Assembly (NCBI GenBank): GCA_964374025.1
Contig: CAYJWU010000003.1
Location: 1-48,075 of the forward strand
DNA length: 48,075 nt
Source: JBASTI01 sp964374025
Lineage (GTDB): Bacteria; Patescibacteriota; Minisyncoccia; Spechtbacterales; HO2-43-30
Reading direction: 5' to 3'
Positions 16,700 through 25,361 of this stretch are shown piece after piece; positions within the stretch are counted from its first letter, which is position 1; each line of letters begins with the position of its first letter. Below the pieces are notes generated by a model. The model did no database searches, had not been told where the DNA came from, and saw only the letters and a program-made list of their open reading frames with translations. A program made the translations under genes and the position numbers.

Positions 16700-16781
16700 T
16701 GCGCCCGAGAGGATTTGAACCTCTAACCCTTGCGGGATGGGGTCCTAAACCCCACGCGTATGCCAGTTCCGCCACGGGCGC
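16700..16781 (-). tRNA. tRNA-Leu (anticodon UAG)
   Basis: Cloverleaf on the minus strand: GCGCCCG pairs with CGGGCGC, discriminator A, D-arm TGGCGGAACTGGCATACGC, anticodon arm TGGGG-TTTAGGA-CCCCA giving UAG, long variable arm CCCGCAAGGG, and T-arm AGAGGTTCAAATCCTCT. CCA is not encoded. A TATAAT box at 16796-16801 lies 14 bases upstream. Confidence 0.97.
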
Positions 16782-16811
16782 AGCATACGCGTATAATTAT
16801 ACACGAATTAT

Positions 16812-17372
16812 TTACGTAAGTATACCTATAACCATACCCGGTATTATACGTGACATAAGGGCAATGGCTATGCCCACAAGCGCAGCCGCTATCATCTGCC
16901 CCGCTTTTTTCTGATTTTCGGAATTTGTGCCCGAAGTAATCCAGAAAAACGCGGCCAAAAGTATCATCGCGAATGAAATGGACATCAGGACAAAGAAGAG
17001 CCATCGCGTAACGCTGTTTATTGTATTTACAAGGCATATCAATCCCCATTTATTTTCTATTGCTTCCCTTATTGGACTTTGTGAAGCGTCACTCCACGTT
17101 TCGCTCACCTGCCCAGTAGCTCCTGTTATTAATTTCGCCTTTACATTATCAGAGGGTTTTATTTGGGAAGATATTACAGAATTTTTTTGAAGGGAATGAG
17201 TAGCTACAAATCCCGATACTATCGGAAAATTAATACGAATCTTTAAATCATCCACAAGCGTACAACTCTCTTTGATGCCCTCGGATTGCGCGCTAGCAGA
17301 CACAGCGAAAAATCCGCCTAACAAAAAGACGGCTACAGGAAAAACCATTAGTGTAACTAAATTTTTTGCCAT
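16812..17372 (-). CDS. Pilin-like/VirB2-type membrane protein (paralogue 1)
   Basis: Protein of 186 residues: signal peptide (LMVFPVAVFLLGGFFAVSASA, cut near AQS), an extracytoplasmic domain with two conserved cysteines (KESCTL and LICLVNTIN), and two C-terminal TM helices (WLFFVLMSISFAMILLAAFFW and MIAAALVGIAIALMSRIIPG). The two-helix hairpin with a short charged loop is the TrbC/VirB2 plan. Paralogue 2 directly upstream shares KESC, WGxICLVNTIN and the helix pair. In CPR bacteria such sets are thought to form surface or secretion structures. No secretion ATPase is nearby. Confidence 0.65.
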   Translation of the reverse strand: MAKNLVTLMVFPVAVFLLGGFFAVSASAQSEGIKESCTLVDDLKIRINFPIVSGFVATHSLQKNSVISSQIKPSDNVKAKLITGATGQVSETWSDASQSPIREAIENKWGLICLVNTINSVTRWLFFVLMSISFAMILLAAFFWITSGTNSENQKKAGQMIAAALVGIAIALMSRIIPGMVIGILT

Positions 17373-17396
17373 TGTTAGCTTGTCTGCTCTATACCT

Positions 17397-17876
17397 CTAC
17401 GCCAATATTCCGATTAGCACGGCAGGTATAATGCGCGCAAGAATCGCGATTACTATACCGACAAGCGCTGCCGCGATCATATTGCTTGCCTGCTTCTGCT
17501 TCTCCGGTTCGCCTCTTCCTGTCATCCAGAGAAATCCCGCGATAAGTATAAAGATGAACGCGATGCTTATAAGTATGAAGAATAGCCAGTCGGTAACAGC
17601 GTTTATTGTGTTTACAAGACATATAGTGCCCCATTCCTTAATGCCAATAGTAGCACTGGCTTCTCCCATAGTAGCTCCGCTGATGGGAGTAGTACCGTCC
17701 TGAACTGTAGTCCCCTTTAAAATAGTGGTTGCTTTTACTTTTATGTCTCTTGCGAGCACACAACTTTCCTTTATTTCTGTCTGCGCGTACGCGGGTAAAG
17801 CGGCAAATACGCTTAACAGCAAAAATGCCGCTAATATCAGCGCCGGTATTAATGAAATGTTTAATGTTTTTGTCAT
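17397..17876 (-). CDS. Pilin-like/VirB2-type membrane protein (paralogue 2)
   Basis: Protein of 159 residues when started at the ATG at 17876 (MTKTLNISLIP), giving a clean signal peptide ending LPAYAQ; an upstream in-frame start adds seven residues without SD support. Extracytoplasmic part has KESCVLA and WGTICLVNTINAV, then the TM hairpin WLFFILISIAFIFILIAGFLW / MIAAALVGIVIAILARIIP. It is clearly homologous to the next gene downstream (16812-17372), so the pair arose by tandem duplication. The two cysteines shared by both could form a disulfide. Confidence 0.65.
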   Translation of the reverse strand: MTKTLNISLIPALILAAFLLLSVFAALPAYAQTEIKESCVLARDIKVKATTILKGTTVQDGTTPISGATMGEASATIGIKEWGTICLVNTINAVTDWLFFILISIAFIFILIAGFLWMTGRGEPEKQKQASNMIAAALVGIVIAILARIIPAVLIGILA

Positions 17877-17975
17877 TTGAATATTTTTTATTAGCAAGTT
17901 AAATGTTTTTATTGCTCGACCGTTTGACTTTATTATAGCAAAATTTTAACAAATTAATGTCTGTGGATAAATAAA

Positions 17976-18305
17976 CTAAGTAAATACTCCGCTGATTACC
18001 CCCACAAGCACTTTTGCCAAAAGCATTATCGCGTATCCAATCATAGCATATTTTACTATATTTACGGCATTTTTTCTCTGATCCGGCGATACTCCCGATA
18101 CTATAAACTGAAACCCCGCATATAGTATAAGTAAAATAATTATAGGCAAGGTTATAATCAGAAGCCAGTTGATTATCGCGCCAATAAGCTCTTCAAAAGT
18201 TTGTGAGCCAAGGGGATTTTGAAGCGAAAGTGTTTGCTGGGCAAACACAAAAACCGGCAAGAACATAATGATAGATGGTATAATCTTTTTCATAATCTTT
18301 TTCAT
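17976..18305 (-). CDS. Short pilin-like two-helix protein
   Basis: Protein of 109 residues: signal peptide (IIPSIIMFLPVFVFA-QQ), a short mature N-terminus, and two TM helices (ALIGA-type opening INWLLIITLPIIILLILYAG, then YAMIGYAIMLLAKVLVGVI) joined by a charged loop (SGVSPDQRKNAVN). This is the standard VirB2/TrbC-like pilin of CPR genomes. It lies nine bases after the solute-binding protein gene and upstream of the two longer paralogues. It lacks the cysteine-containing domain of the other two. Confidence 0.65.
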   Translation of the reverse strand: MKKIMKKIIPSIIMFLPVFVFAQQTLSLQNPLGSQTFEELIGAIINWLLIITLPIIILLILYAGFQFIVSGVSPDQRKNAVNIVKYAMIGYAIMLLAKVLVGVISGVFT

Positions 18306-18313
18306 TTTGCTTA

Positions 18314-19839
18314 TTAATTTTGTATCTTTTGTATAACAACCGTCGCCCTTGCGGCCGCGTCTTCAAGCGCTTCATCTACTGTTCGCTCACCAACCTCCGC
18401 TGATTTTATTGTATCGCGCAATATAGTCTCTACGGCGGAAGAATCTCCCATATACCAGGATCGCGCGGAAACAATCTGGTTTGCGAAATGCCTAAGCTCC
18501 ATATCCTGCTGTTGATACAGTATAAGATCGCGCCGGGATGTCGGAAGTTTTGCTTTAGTCAAATACTTTTTAAGATTCTCGGGACTCATCAGGAAATCTA
18601 TAAACTGCCAAGCGCTTGAAGCATTGGGAGAATTTTTGGAAACAGTAAGCCCAAAGTAGCTTGCGTAGTTTATATCCTCAACTCTGCCCTGAAGCTGTGG
18701 AACGGGAGCAGTCGCGAAATTGAGATGAGGCGCCTTATTCATTATAACAGGAATTTGATGGGGATAGTTTATCATCATAGCGGCCTTGCCCTCAACAAAC
18801 GCGTCTATTGAATATGGCATATCCTTATCCCAAGAATAAACGTTGCGGGTTTTGTCGGAAAAAGCGAGATAAAACTCAAGCGCCTCCTTGCCCGGGCTGA
18901 AACGGCGCAGGCCCGCTCCTTCTCCCGCCCAAACCTGATCGTCAAACGTCGCTTCCGTAAGAAGCTCATTCGTCATGCGAGCTCCTCCCTGCATCATCAA
19001 GAGACTTACGATGTCTGTGGATCGGTTTATATTGTCCGCGGTGCCAAGGGCGATCCCCGAAATCTTTATTTGCCCCTTATCGTCAAACTGCGTAAAGAGC
19101 TTCGCGTAATCGAGCAGCTCCTCCCAGGTCTTTGGAGGCGATGTGATATTGGCGGTATCAAAATAATCTTTGTTGTAAAAAAGTCCCAGCGTCTCTATGG
19201 CTAAGGGGATGGCGTATACGATTCTCTCGCCCGCTTCGGTCTCTCTTATAAAATCAAATCCCACAACGTTTGGAAATATAATCTTTGACTGCGCAACGGA
19301 GGGGAGCGAAGAGGGCGCGGGAGAAATACGCTTCTGCTCCAAGGGAAGCCAGGTATTGTGTATGGCAAAAATGTCCGGGTCGGTGCCATTGGCGAACGCG
19401 TCTCGCAGCTTTTCGCGGTATTCTATGGAGCTTACCTTTGTGTAGTTTATTGTTACGTGCGGATAAAGTTTTTTGTACTCCAAAATTTGCTCGGAATATA
19501 CGCTCGCGTCTTCAAACACATTCCAGAATTCAAGGGTTATGGGGGTAGGACCCGCGGGGCCCGGGAGCTTTTCCTTTTTTATGCCGGGCAACAAACCCTG
19601 CGTCATCAAAAGCGCTACCCCTCCAAAAAGTAGAACAACAAAGAGCACAATTAATCTGTTTCTTTGGTACTTAAGNNNNNNNNNNNNNNNNNNNNNNNNN
19701 NNNNNNNNNNNNNNNNNNNNNNNNNNNNNNNNNNNNNNNNNNNNNNNNNNNNNNNNNNNNNNNNNNNNNNNNNNNCTCCAAAAAGTAGAACAACAAAGAG
19801 CACAATTAATCTGTTTCTTTGGTACTTAAGTAATGCCAT
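18314..19839 (-). CDS. Extracellular solute-binding protein (ABC sugar type), split by an artefactual gap
   Basis: Family 1 solute-binding protein, anchored by an N-terminal hydrophobic segment (LIVLFVVLLFGGVALLMTQG) followed by ITLEFWNVFEDASVYSEQI, DPDIFAIHNTWLPLEQ and a C-terminal region with NSPNASSAWQFIDFLMSPEN. It would present oligosaccharides or related ligands to an ABC importer, but no permease or ATPase gene is nearby. As assembled the 5' end is interrupted by 100 N plus a duplicated 55-base segment. Removing those 155 bases gives one continuous 456-codon frame beginning at the ATG at 19839 (MALLKYQRNR), which I take as the true gene. Confidence 0.85.
19621..19830. other. Artefactual gap: 100 N between identical 55-base flanks
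   Basis: 19621-19675 and 19776-19830 are identical over 55 bases and enclose Ns at 19676-19775. Collapsing them restores an uninterrupted solute-binding-protein frame, so this is an unmerged contig overlap rather than missing sequence. Confidence 0.93.
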
Positions 19840-19846
19840 ACGCGAT

Positions 19847-20383
19847 TTATAACGAAAGCACCAATCCGTAGTGACTCATCCCCGCGTTAAATTCCTTCTC
19901 AAGCACAAACCCGGCGCGCTTTAACAAATCTTTTAGCTCCTTTTTTGATATTCGTGAGTCCGCCCCGGGGCCAAAGAGCGCGTCGCTATTCCATTCTACG
20001 ACTACAATTTTTCCGGTTTTTTTAAGGATTCTCGCCGCTTCTTTTAGTATAGCGTCTTTAAGCTTTGACTGAAATAAAATATTAGCAATAAAAATTATGT
20101 CCATAGATTTATCATCGAGCCCGGAGCCCCTTTCTTTTTCAAGATTTGCCCTGATTGTCTTGATGTTCAGGATTGAAAGAATCTTAGCCCTGCTCCGCAC
20201 CGCGTCCAGAGCGCTCTCCCTGACATCAATCGCGTAAACCCGGCCCTCCCTCCCGACTTTTTTTGCGACGGGAATCGTAAAATATCCCGCCCCGCAGCCA
20301 AAATCGGCAATCTTCATCCCTCTTTTTATATCCACATTGTCAAGTACTCCTTCCGGACGCATGAAACCGCTTAGATTCTTCAT
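19847..20383 (-). CDS. Class I SAM-dependent methyltransferase
   Basis: Protein of 178 residues with Rossmann methyltransferase motifs: motif I KIADFGCGAGYFTIP at about residues 25-40, acidic strand-2 end YAIDVRESAL, MDIIFIANILFQ as motif IV, and GKIVVVEWN. The pattern of a short Ubi/Gcd-like methyltransferase with N-terminal FMRPEGVLDNVDIKRGMKI is common in arsenite or metabolite methyltransferase relatives, but the substrate cannot be read from the sequence. It follows gyrA by 15 nt and precedes the solute-binding protein gene by 7 nt. Confidence 0.82.
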   Translation of the reverse strand: MKNLSGFMRPEGVLDNVDIKRGMKIADFGCGAGYFTIPVAKKVGREGRVYAIDVRESALDAVRSRAKILSILNIKTIRANLEKERGSGLDDKSMDIIFIANILFQSKLKDAILKEAARILKKTGKIVVVEWNSDALFGPGADSRISKKELKDLLKRAGFVLEKEFNAGMSHYGLVLSL

Positions 20384-20398
20384 ATGGAAAAATAAAAT

Positions 20399-22834
20399 TT
20401 ATACGGCTACTGCCGAAGCCACTTTATCTTCGGCAGACAACTTCATTATCTTCACCCCTTGAGTGGACCTACCGAGCATAGATATGCTTTTAAGCCCGGT
20501 TCGTATCACATGACCCTTTTGCGATACCGCTATAAGTTCGTCGTGGCCCTCGCCTATAGCCAAGGCGCTAACAAGCTTGCCGGTTTTTGCAGAAATTTTC
20601 GCGGCCTTTACGCCCGACCCCCCTCTTTTCTGTACTTTAAAAAGGGAAACAGCTGTGCGCTTGCCAAAACCATTTTCCGACAAAATAAGCATGTGTTTAA
20701 GTGAAGAATCCGCGACAATCATAGAGATTACCTCATCATCGGCTTTGAGGTTTATGCCGCGCACGCCGCTAGCGGAACGGCCCATTGGGCGCACATCGGA
20801 TTCATGAAATCGTATCGCCTTGCCGTTTATTGTTGTGAGTACTATATCGTCTTTGCCGTGCGTGACCCCTACCCATTTCAGCGCGTCTCCCTGTTTGAGA
20901 TGTATGGCTCCAAGGCCAGACTTTCGGACATTCTTAAAGTCCTCTATGGACGTCTTTTTCATTGTACCATGTTTTGTCGCCATTATGAGGAACTTTACCG
21001 AGTCCTTCCTTGTCCCCTCTGCCTCTTCTTTGTCAAGCCGCTCAAGCGACAAAACGGCATTAACAACATCGTCTCTCGCAAGGTCAAGAAAGTTCACGAG
21101 CGCCCTTCCCCGCCCTATGCGGGTTGATTTGGGAATTTCGTAAGCGATACTTTGGTATACCTTGCCCTGGGCCGTAAAAAACAAAAGGCGGTCATGGGTA
21201 GAGGTATACAGAAAATGTTCGACTACGTCTTCGCCCTTGGTTTCCATGCCTATTATCCCTTTTCCTCCTCTCTTTTGGCTTTTGTAGGCACTCGGCGTAA
21301 CCCTTTTTATATATCCGCCGCGCGTAAGACTGACAATAGTTTCCTCTTTGGGTATCAGATCCTCATCCTGGATATCCTCGGCGTCTTGTAGAGCAATCCT
21401 TGTTCTGCGCTTGTCTCCGTACGTATCCTTTATCAGGGAAAACTCGTCTTTTATTAATTTAAGAAATGCCCTTTTATCTTTTAAAAGAAAGGCGAGTTCC
21501 AATATTGTCTTATTTTTTTCTTTTAGTTCGTCGTCTATCTTTTTGCGCTCAAGGTTCGCGAGCGTCTGAAGTCGCATTTCAAGGATAGCCGTCGCCTGCT
21601 CCGCGGAAAATTTAAATTCCTTTTTGAGATTTTTATGGGCGTCGTCTCTATCCGCGGACGCTTTTATCACGCGTATTACCGCGTCGATCTTTAGAAGCGC
21701 CTTTTTAAGCCCCTCCAAAATATGCGCTCTCTCCTTTGTCCTTGCCAAATCAAACTCTACGCGACGGCGTACGACTTTATGCCTGTACTCAAGGTATTTT
21801 TCAAGCACATCGCGAATAGAGAGCACCTCCGGCTGAATGCCGTCCACAAGGGCTAGCATATTGAGGTGGAAAGTTTTTTGTAATTCCGTAAATTTGTAAA
21901 GGGAATTTAATATTTTTTGAGGATAGGCGTCTTTTTTAAGCTCAATAATTATGCTCATGCCGGCTCTATCAGATTCGTCGCGGATATCCCTTATCCCGTC
22001 AATTCTTCCCTCCTTAACAAGCTCCGCGATTTTCTCTATAAGAGCAGACTTATTCACCTGATAGGGAATCTCGGTTATCTCTATTGTGCGTTCTGATAAC
22101 TCGGCAACGCCCCTCATCACTATCGGCCCCCTGCCTTGGGCGTATGCTTCGCGCATGCTCTTTTTTCCGAACACAACTCCTCCGGTTGGAAAATCCGGCC
22201 CCTTTATAAACTTAAGTAGATCCGACGTTGTGGCCTTGGGAGAATCTATCAAATAAATCAACGCTTCCATCAATTCTGAAAGATTATGGGGTGGTATATT
22301 CGTCGCCATTCCAACCGCGATGCCCATGGTGCCGTTCATGAGAAGCTGGGGAACGGCGGAGGGCAAAACTTTCGGCTCTTTCCTTGTCGCGTCATAATTA
22401 TCCGCCCACTCTACCGTTTCTTTATCAATGTCTTTGAGCATCTCTTCCGAAAACTTTGTCATCCTTGCTTCCGTATACCTCATCGCGGCTGGCGCGTCTC
22501 CGTCTACCGACCCCCAGTTCCCCTGGCCATTTACAAGCGGGTAGCGCAGCGAGAAGTCCTGCGCCATACGCGCCATGGAGTCATACACCGCCGTATCTCC
22601 GTGGGGATGATATTTACCCAAAACATCTCCGACCACAGCCGCGGACTTTCTAAACTTTACGTTATGGCGCAGGCCCATTTCATGCATTGTATACAAAATT
22701 CGCCGGTGTACCGGCTTTAACCCATCTCGCACGTCCGGCAGCGCGCGGGATACTATCACAGACATCGCGTAGTCAAGATATGACTCGCGCATTTCTTCGG
22801 ATATTTCTTTTGTTTCTACTTTGCCGATATACAT
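20399..22834 (-). CDS. gyrA: DNA gyrase subunit A
   Basis: Type IIA topoisomerase breakage-reunion subunit of 811 residues that introduces negative supercoils with GyrB and ATP. N-terminal domain starts MRESYLDYAMSVIVSRALPD; the quinolone-determining region reads YHPHGDTAVYDSMARMAQDF, and the catalytic tyrosine is in AAMRYTEARMT. The C-terminal beta-pinwheel carries the GyrA box QKRGGKG, which marks gyrase rather than topoisomerase IV. In the QRDR the position after HPHGD is Thr where E. coli has Ser83, a natural variant. gyrB is not in the window. It starts 13 nt after the MBL-fold gene. Confidence 0.97.
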   Translation of the reverse strand: MYIGKVETKEISEEMRESYLDYAMSVIVSRALPDVRDGLKPVHRRILYTMHEMGLRHNVKFRKSAAVVGDVLGKYHPHGDTAVYDSMARMAQDFSLRYPLVNGQGNWGSVDGDAPAAMRYTEARMTKFSEEMLKDIDKETVEWADNYDATRKEPKVLPSAVPQLLMNGTMGIAVGMATNIPPHNLSELMEALIYLIDSPKATTSDLLKFIKGPDFPTGGVVFGKKSMREAYAQGRGPIVMRGVAELSERTIEITEIPYQVNKSALIEKIAELVKEGRIDGIRDIRDESDRAGMSIIIELKKDAYPQKILNSLYKFTELQKTFHLNMLALVDGIQPEVLSIRDVLEKYLEYRHKVVRRRVEFDLARTKERAHILEGLKKALLKIDAVIRVIKASADRDDAHKNLKKEFKFSAEQATAILEMRLQTLANLERKKIDDELKEKNKTILELAFLLKDKRAFLKLIKDEFSLIKDTYGDKRRTRIALQDAEDIQDEDLIPKEETIVSLTRGGYIKRVTPSAYKSQKRGGKGIIGMETKGEDVVEHFLYTSTHDRLLFFTAQGKVYQSIAYEIPKSTRIGRGRALVNFLDLARDDVVNAVLSLERLDKEEAEGTRKDSVKFLIMATKHGTMKKTSIEDFKNVRKSGLGAIHLKQGDALKWVGVTHGKDDIVLTTINGKAIRFHESDVRPMGRSASGVRGINLKADDEVISMIVADSSLKHMLILSENGFGKRTAVSLFKVQKRGGSGVKAAKISAKTGKLVSALAIGEGHDELIAVSQKGHVIRTGLKSISMLGRSTQGVKIMKLSAEDKVASAVAV

Positions 22835-22847
22835 ATAATTAAACGGG

Positions 22848-23495
22848 TCATATTTTCATCACAATTACTTTGGTTTTTTCTTCCACACCGGCGAAATCCT
22901 TCTGTTTAATAGCTAGCTTCTCCTGGGCAACAGAATCCGGATCTCCGAATTCTTTTAGAAAATTACCTACCCCCTGAAGCTCTGGAATAGCAAGCTTAGG
23001 CACCTTATAATGCATGGGGATTACGATTCTCGGCTGTATCTCATTTATTATTCCGACAGCGGAATGCCCGTCTATCGTAAAAAATCCTCCGACAGGAATC
23101 ATTAATACGTCTACTCCCCCTATCTCGTCCAGCTGCCCCTCTTCCAGCCGCTCTTGGCCCAAATCGCCGCAATGCAAAATTCTTATCCCTTCACTCTCTA
23201 TAAGATATAAGGTGTTTAAACCGCGTTTTGCCCCCTTTTCATTATCGTGAAAACTCGTAATTCCCCTTACCTTTACCCCCCCTACTTCGTATTCCCCCGG
23301 ACCATTTATGAGAAAATAATCTCCTTTTATCGCTTTTATGTTGCTGTGGTCGGAGTGCTCGTGCGTAACAAAAACAATATCGGCTTGGATGCCTGGAGGC
23401 GTAAGTCCGATAGATTTTGAGAATGGATCTATAACAAGCGTCTTATCGCCGCTTTGTACCTTGAAACACGCTTGTCCGTACCAGGTAATAATCAT
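22848..23495 (-). CDS. Metallo-beta-lactamase-fold hydrolase (UlaG/UPF0173-like)
   Basis: Hydrolase of 215 residues with the MBL metal-binding motif THEHSDHSN at about residues 45-53, followed by RILHCGDLGQE, VDVLMIPVGGFFTID and VIPMHYK. This arrangement matches the UPF0173/UlaG-like subgroup of predicted Zn or Mn hydrolases, whose natural substrates are mostly unknown. It is the first gene of the group ending in the pilin-like genes, upstream of gyrA, and is divergent from the rpsA-like gene across the 152-bp inverted-repeat element. Confidence 0.83.
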   Translation of the reverse strand: MIITWYGQACFKVQSGDKTLVIDPFSKSIGLTPPGIQADIVFVTHEHSDHSNIKAIKGDYFLINGPGEYEVGGVKVRGITSFHDNEKGAKRGLNTLYLIESEGIRILHCGDLGQERLEEGQLDEIGGVDVLMIPVGGFFTIDGHSAVGIINEIQPRIVIPMHYKVPKLAIPELQGVGNFLKEFGDPDSVAQEKLAIKQKDFAGVEEKTKVIVMKI

Positions 23496-23550
23496 GCATA
23501 TATACTAACAAATATTGCATTGTAACTCAAGCTGTGCTAAGTAGGAGGAT

Positions 23551-23702
23551 ATGCCCCGTAATGACCTTGCGATAACTCAATTATTTTTACTAAATAATTG
23601 AGTAAGTCATTACGGAGTATAGTAGAAAGACCTTGTATTTCGATTTTATATCTGTTCCGATAGTAATCGGAACGGATAATTCGCAAGGTCATTACAGGGT
23701 AT
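23551..23702. repeat. 152-bp inverted-repeat element at the start of the rpsA-like gene
   Basis: 22-base terminal inverted repeats (23551-23572 and 23681-23702) differ at two positions, both still able to form G-U pairs in RNA. Inside are two hairpins: AACTCAATTATTT facing AAATAATTGAGT, and GTTCCGAT-AGTA-ATCGGAAC. An internal copy of the terminal repeat (GTCATTACGG near 23607) can pair with the left end instead, so two mutually exclusive folds exist. The right end contains the ATG at 23701. It could be a MITE-like repeat or an mRNA control element. Confidence 0.8.
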
Positions 23703-24798
23703 GCCCATAAGTCCTCAAAATACCACAAAAGAAAACGCGATGAAATTAGCGGCCGAGCAAGAACGCCTTTTTTTCCAGTCGCCTAAGGACGGCGATATTG
23801 TGGAGGGGCCCATAATAACAATAGAGGGCGGCGAGGTATATATTGATCTTGGCATTGTGGGTACGGGCATAATCTATGGCCGCGAGTATCACGAGTCCCA
23901 GGACAAGCTCAAGGGCAAGAAAAAAGGAGATATTATAAGGGCAAAAATAGTGGAGCTTGAAAATGAGGATGGATTGCGGGAGCTGTCTTTGTCCGAAGCT
24001 GGACGAGAGACAAGCTGGCAAAAACTCGCGAGAATGAAGGATGAGCAGGAACTTATTTCGGTAAAAATTATCGATGCGAACCGAGGCGGCCTTATGATAG
24101 AAAAGGAGGGCATTGAGGGGTTTCTACCCGTATCCCAGCTTGCCCCGGCGCACTATCCGCGGGTGGAAGGAGGGGACAAAGAAAAAATTCTAAGAGAAAT
24201 CCAAAAATTTATCGGGCAAACCATGAATGTGCGCATACTTGATGTCAGCCAAAGGCAAAACAAATTTATTGTTTCTGAAAAATCTGGAGAGGAAGAGTCC
24301 ATAAAAAAAGCGCTTGAAAAGTATAAGGTGGGAGACATTGTTGAAGGAGAAATTACAGGCGTTGTGGATTTTGGAGCATTTATCCGCCTTGATCCTCTTA
24401 TCGAGGGCCTAGCCCATATTTCGGAATTGGACTGGCAGCTCGTAAATGACCCGCATGATATTGTTAAAGTGGGAGATAAAGTAAAGGCAAAAATAATGGA
24501 TGTCGCGAGCAACGGAAGGATCTCGCTCTCTCTCAAGGCCCTCAAAGAAGATCCCTGGAACGTGCTTGAAAAGAAATACCCGAAAGGCAAAATAATTACG
24601 GGGGTTGTCTCAAAAATAACCCAATATGGAACTCTTGTGAAATTAGAAGAAAGCGTTCAGGGGCTTGTTCATATCTCGGAATTTGCGTCGGAAGAAGATA
24701 TGAGGGCAAGATTACAGGATGGCAAGGAATATCAATTTGAAATAACCCAAATAGTACCCGGGGAGCGCAGAATAGCGCTGAAGTTAGTCACATCTTGA
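23701..24798 (+). CDS. rpsA: S1-domain protein, 30S ribosomal protein S1-like
   Basis: Protein of 365 residues with four S1 RNA-binding domains: about 18-85 (GDIVEGPIITIEGGEVYIDL), 105-180 (ISVKIIDANRGGLMIEKEGI), 200-270 (GDIVEGEITGVVDFGAFIRL) and 290-360 (GKIITGVVSKITQYGTLVKL). Domains 3 and 4 are canonical, each ending with (L/V)xHISE; domains 1 and 2 are diverged, as in ribosome-bound S1. The start is uncertain: ATG 23701 lies inside an inverted-repeat element, while ATG 23740 (MKLAAEQ) is also possible; neither has a good SD, which is common for S1 messengers. Confidence 0.87.
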   Translation: MPISPQNTTKENAMKLAAEQERLFFQSPKDGDIVEGPIITIEGGEVYIDLGIVGTGIIYGREYHESQDKLKGKKKGDIIRAKIVELENEDGLRELSLSEAGRETSWQKLARMKDEQELISVKIIDANRGGLMIEKEGIEGFLPVSQLAPAHYPRVEGGDKEKILREIQKFIGQTMNVRILDVSQRQNKFIVSEKSGEEESIKKALEKYKVGDIVEGEITGVVDFGAFIRLDPLIEGLAHISELDWQLVNDPHDIVKVGDKVKAKIMDVASNGRISLSLKALKEDPWNVLEKKYPKGKIITGVVSKITQYGTLVKLEESVQGLVHISEFASEEDMRARLQDGKEYQFEITQIVPGERRIALKLVTS

Positions 24799-24863
24799 CA
24801 GGATTTCCAGCAGGGGCTATACTAGTTTTACGATTCAAAAATCGCCGAAATCTGCTAAAACTC

Positions 24864-24892
24864 TTGACAAGTACTTAAATATATGATATACT
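24864..24892 (+). promoter_or_regulatory. Strong sigma70-type promoter of the structured unit
   Basis: TTGACA (24864-24869), 17-base spacer, TATACT (24887-24892). Predicted start near 24899. It lies 66 bases after the rpsA-like stop and points away from it, into DNA with no ordinary gene. Confidence 0.85.
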
Positions 24893-25129
24893 ACTTGTGT
24901 AGCTAGTATCCCCTCCTCTCTGTGTCTTAGATTTTAGATCAATCAGTAATATCTGCAATGCTAATCAGCTAGGAAACAGAGAGGAGGGTCATAGGACTGC
25001 TTACGTGAGTAACTGAAAACTCCAAAAATGGAAGTTGAGGAGTGGATAGTGAAAAATCGGAAGCAGACACTAGGCCTTCGATACTAAAAGGGGCGTATGC
25101 ACCGAAGCCCCAAAGGAGAAAAGGATGCT

Positions 25130-25213
25130 GTGAGTACCAAGATGTTCCGGTTAGACGCGACTGTTAACTGCACCTTCACCGGCTCCACCCTGGCCAACCC
25201 GGACTGCGGCTAG
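25130..25213 (+). CDS. Micro-ORF, 27 residues
   Basis: GTG-initiated frame of 27 codons preceded by AAAGGAG (25112-25118) eleven bases upstream. The peptide starts STKMFRLDATVNC and ends LANPDCG, with two cysteines and several Ser/Thr in its second half. It is more GC-rich than its surroundings. It may be a translated small protein inside the structured transcript, or a chance frame; the SD is the only positive evidence. No processing or modification enzyme is next to it. Confidence 0.3.
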   Translation: MSTKMFRLDATVNCTFTGSTLANPDCG

Positions 25214-25316
25214 GTCCACCCCGGCCCGGCGGGGTACCAAACGGTACCCTTCCACAGGCGAGCAAGCGGAGGAGACTTCCATCCCCCGCTTGCTCAATAC
25301 AAGAAGGAGGGATCGG

Positions 25317-25361
25317 ATGCCTAGGAAAGGCGCTACTCCGACTTCTCTAAGCTGGCCTTAG
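25317..25361 (+). CDS. Micro-ORF, 14 residues, with strong SD
   Basis: ATG-initiated frame MPRKGATPTSLSWP preceded by AAGGAGGG (25304-25311) five bases upstream, among the best SD matches in the window. Its last codons lie in the 55-base segment duplicated around the gap. It could be a leader peptide whose translation controls folding of the 3' hairpins. Confidence 0.3.
   Translation: MPRKGATPTSLSWP

Noticed and set aside
25076..25110. H-type pseudoknot (CTTCG/CGAAG with GGGG/CCCC) in the structured unit
   Set aside because: The second loop would have to span the first stem with no nucleotides, so the two helices are better seen as alternatives.
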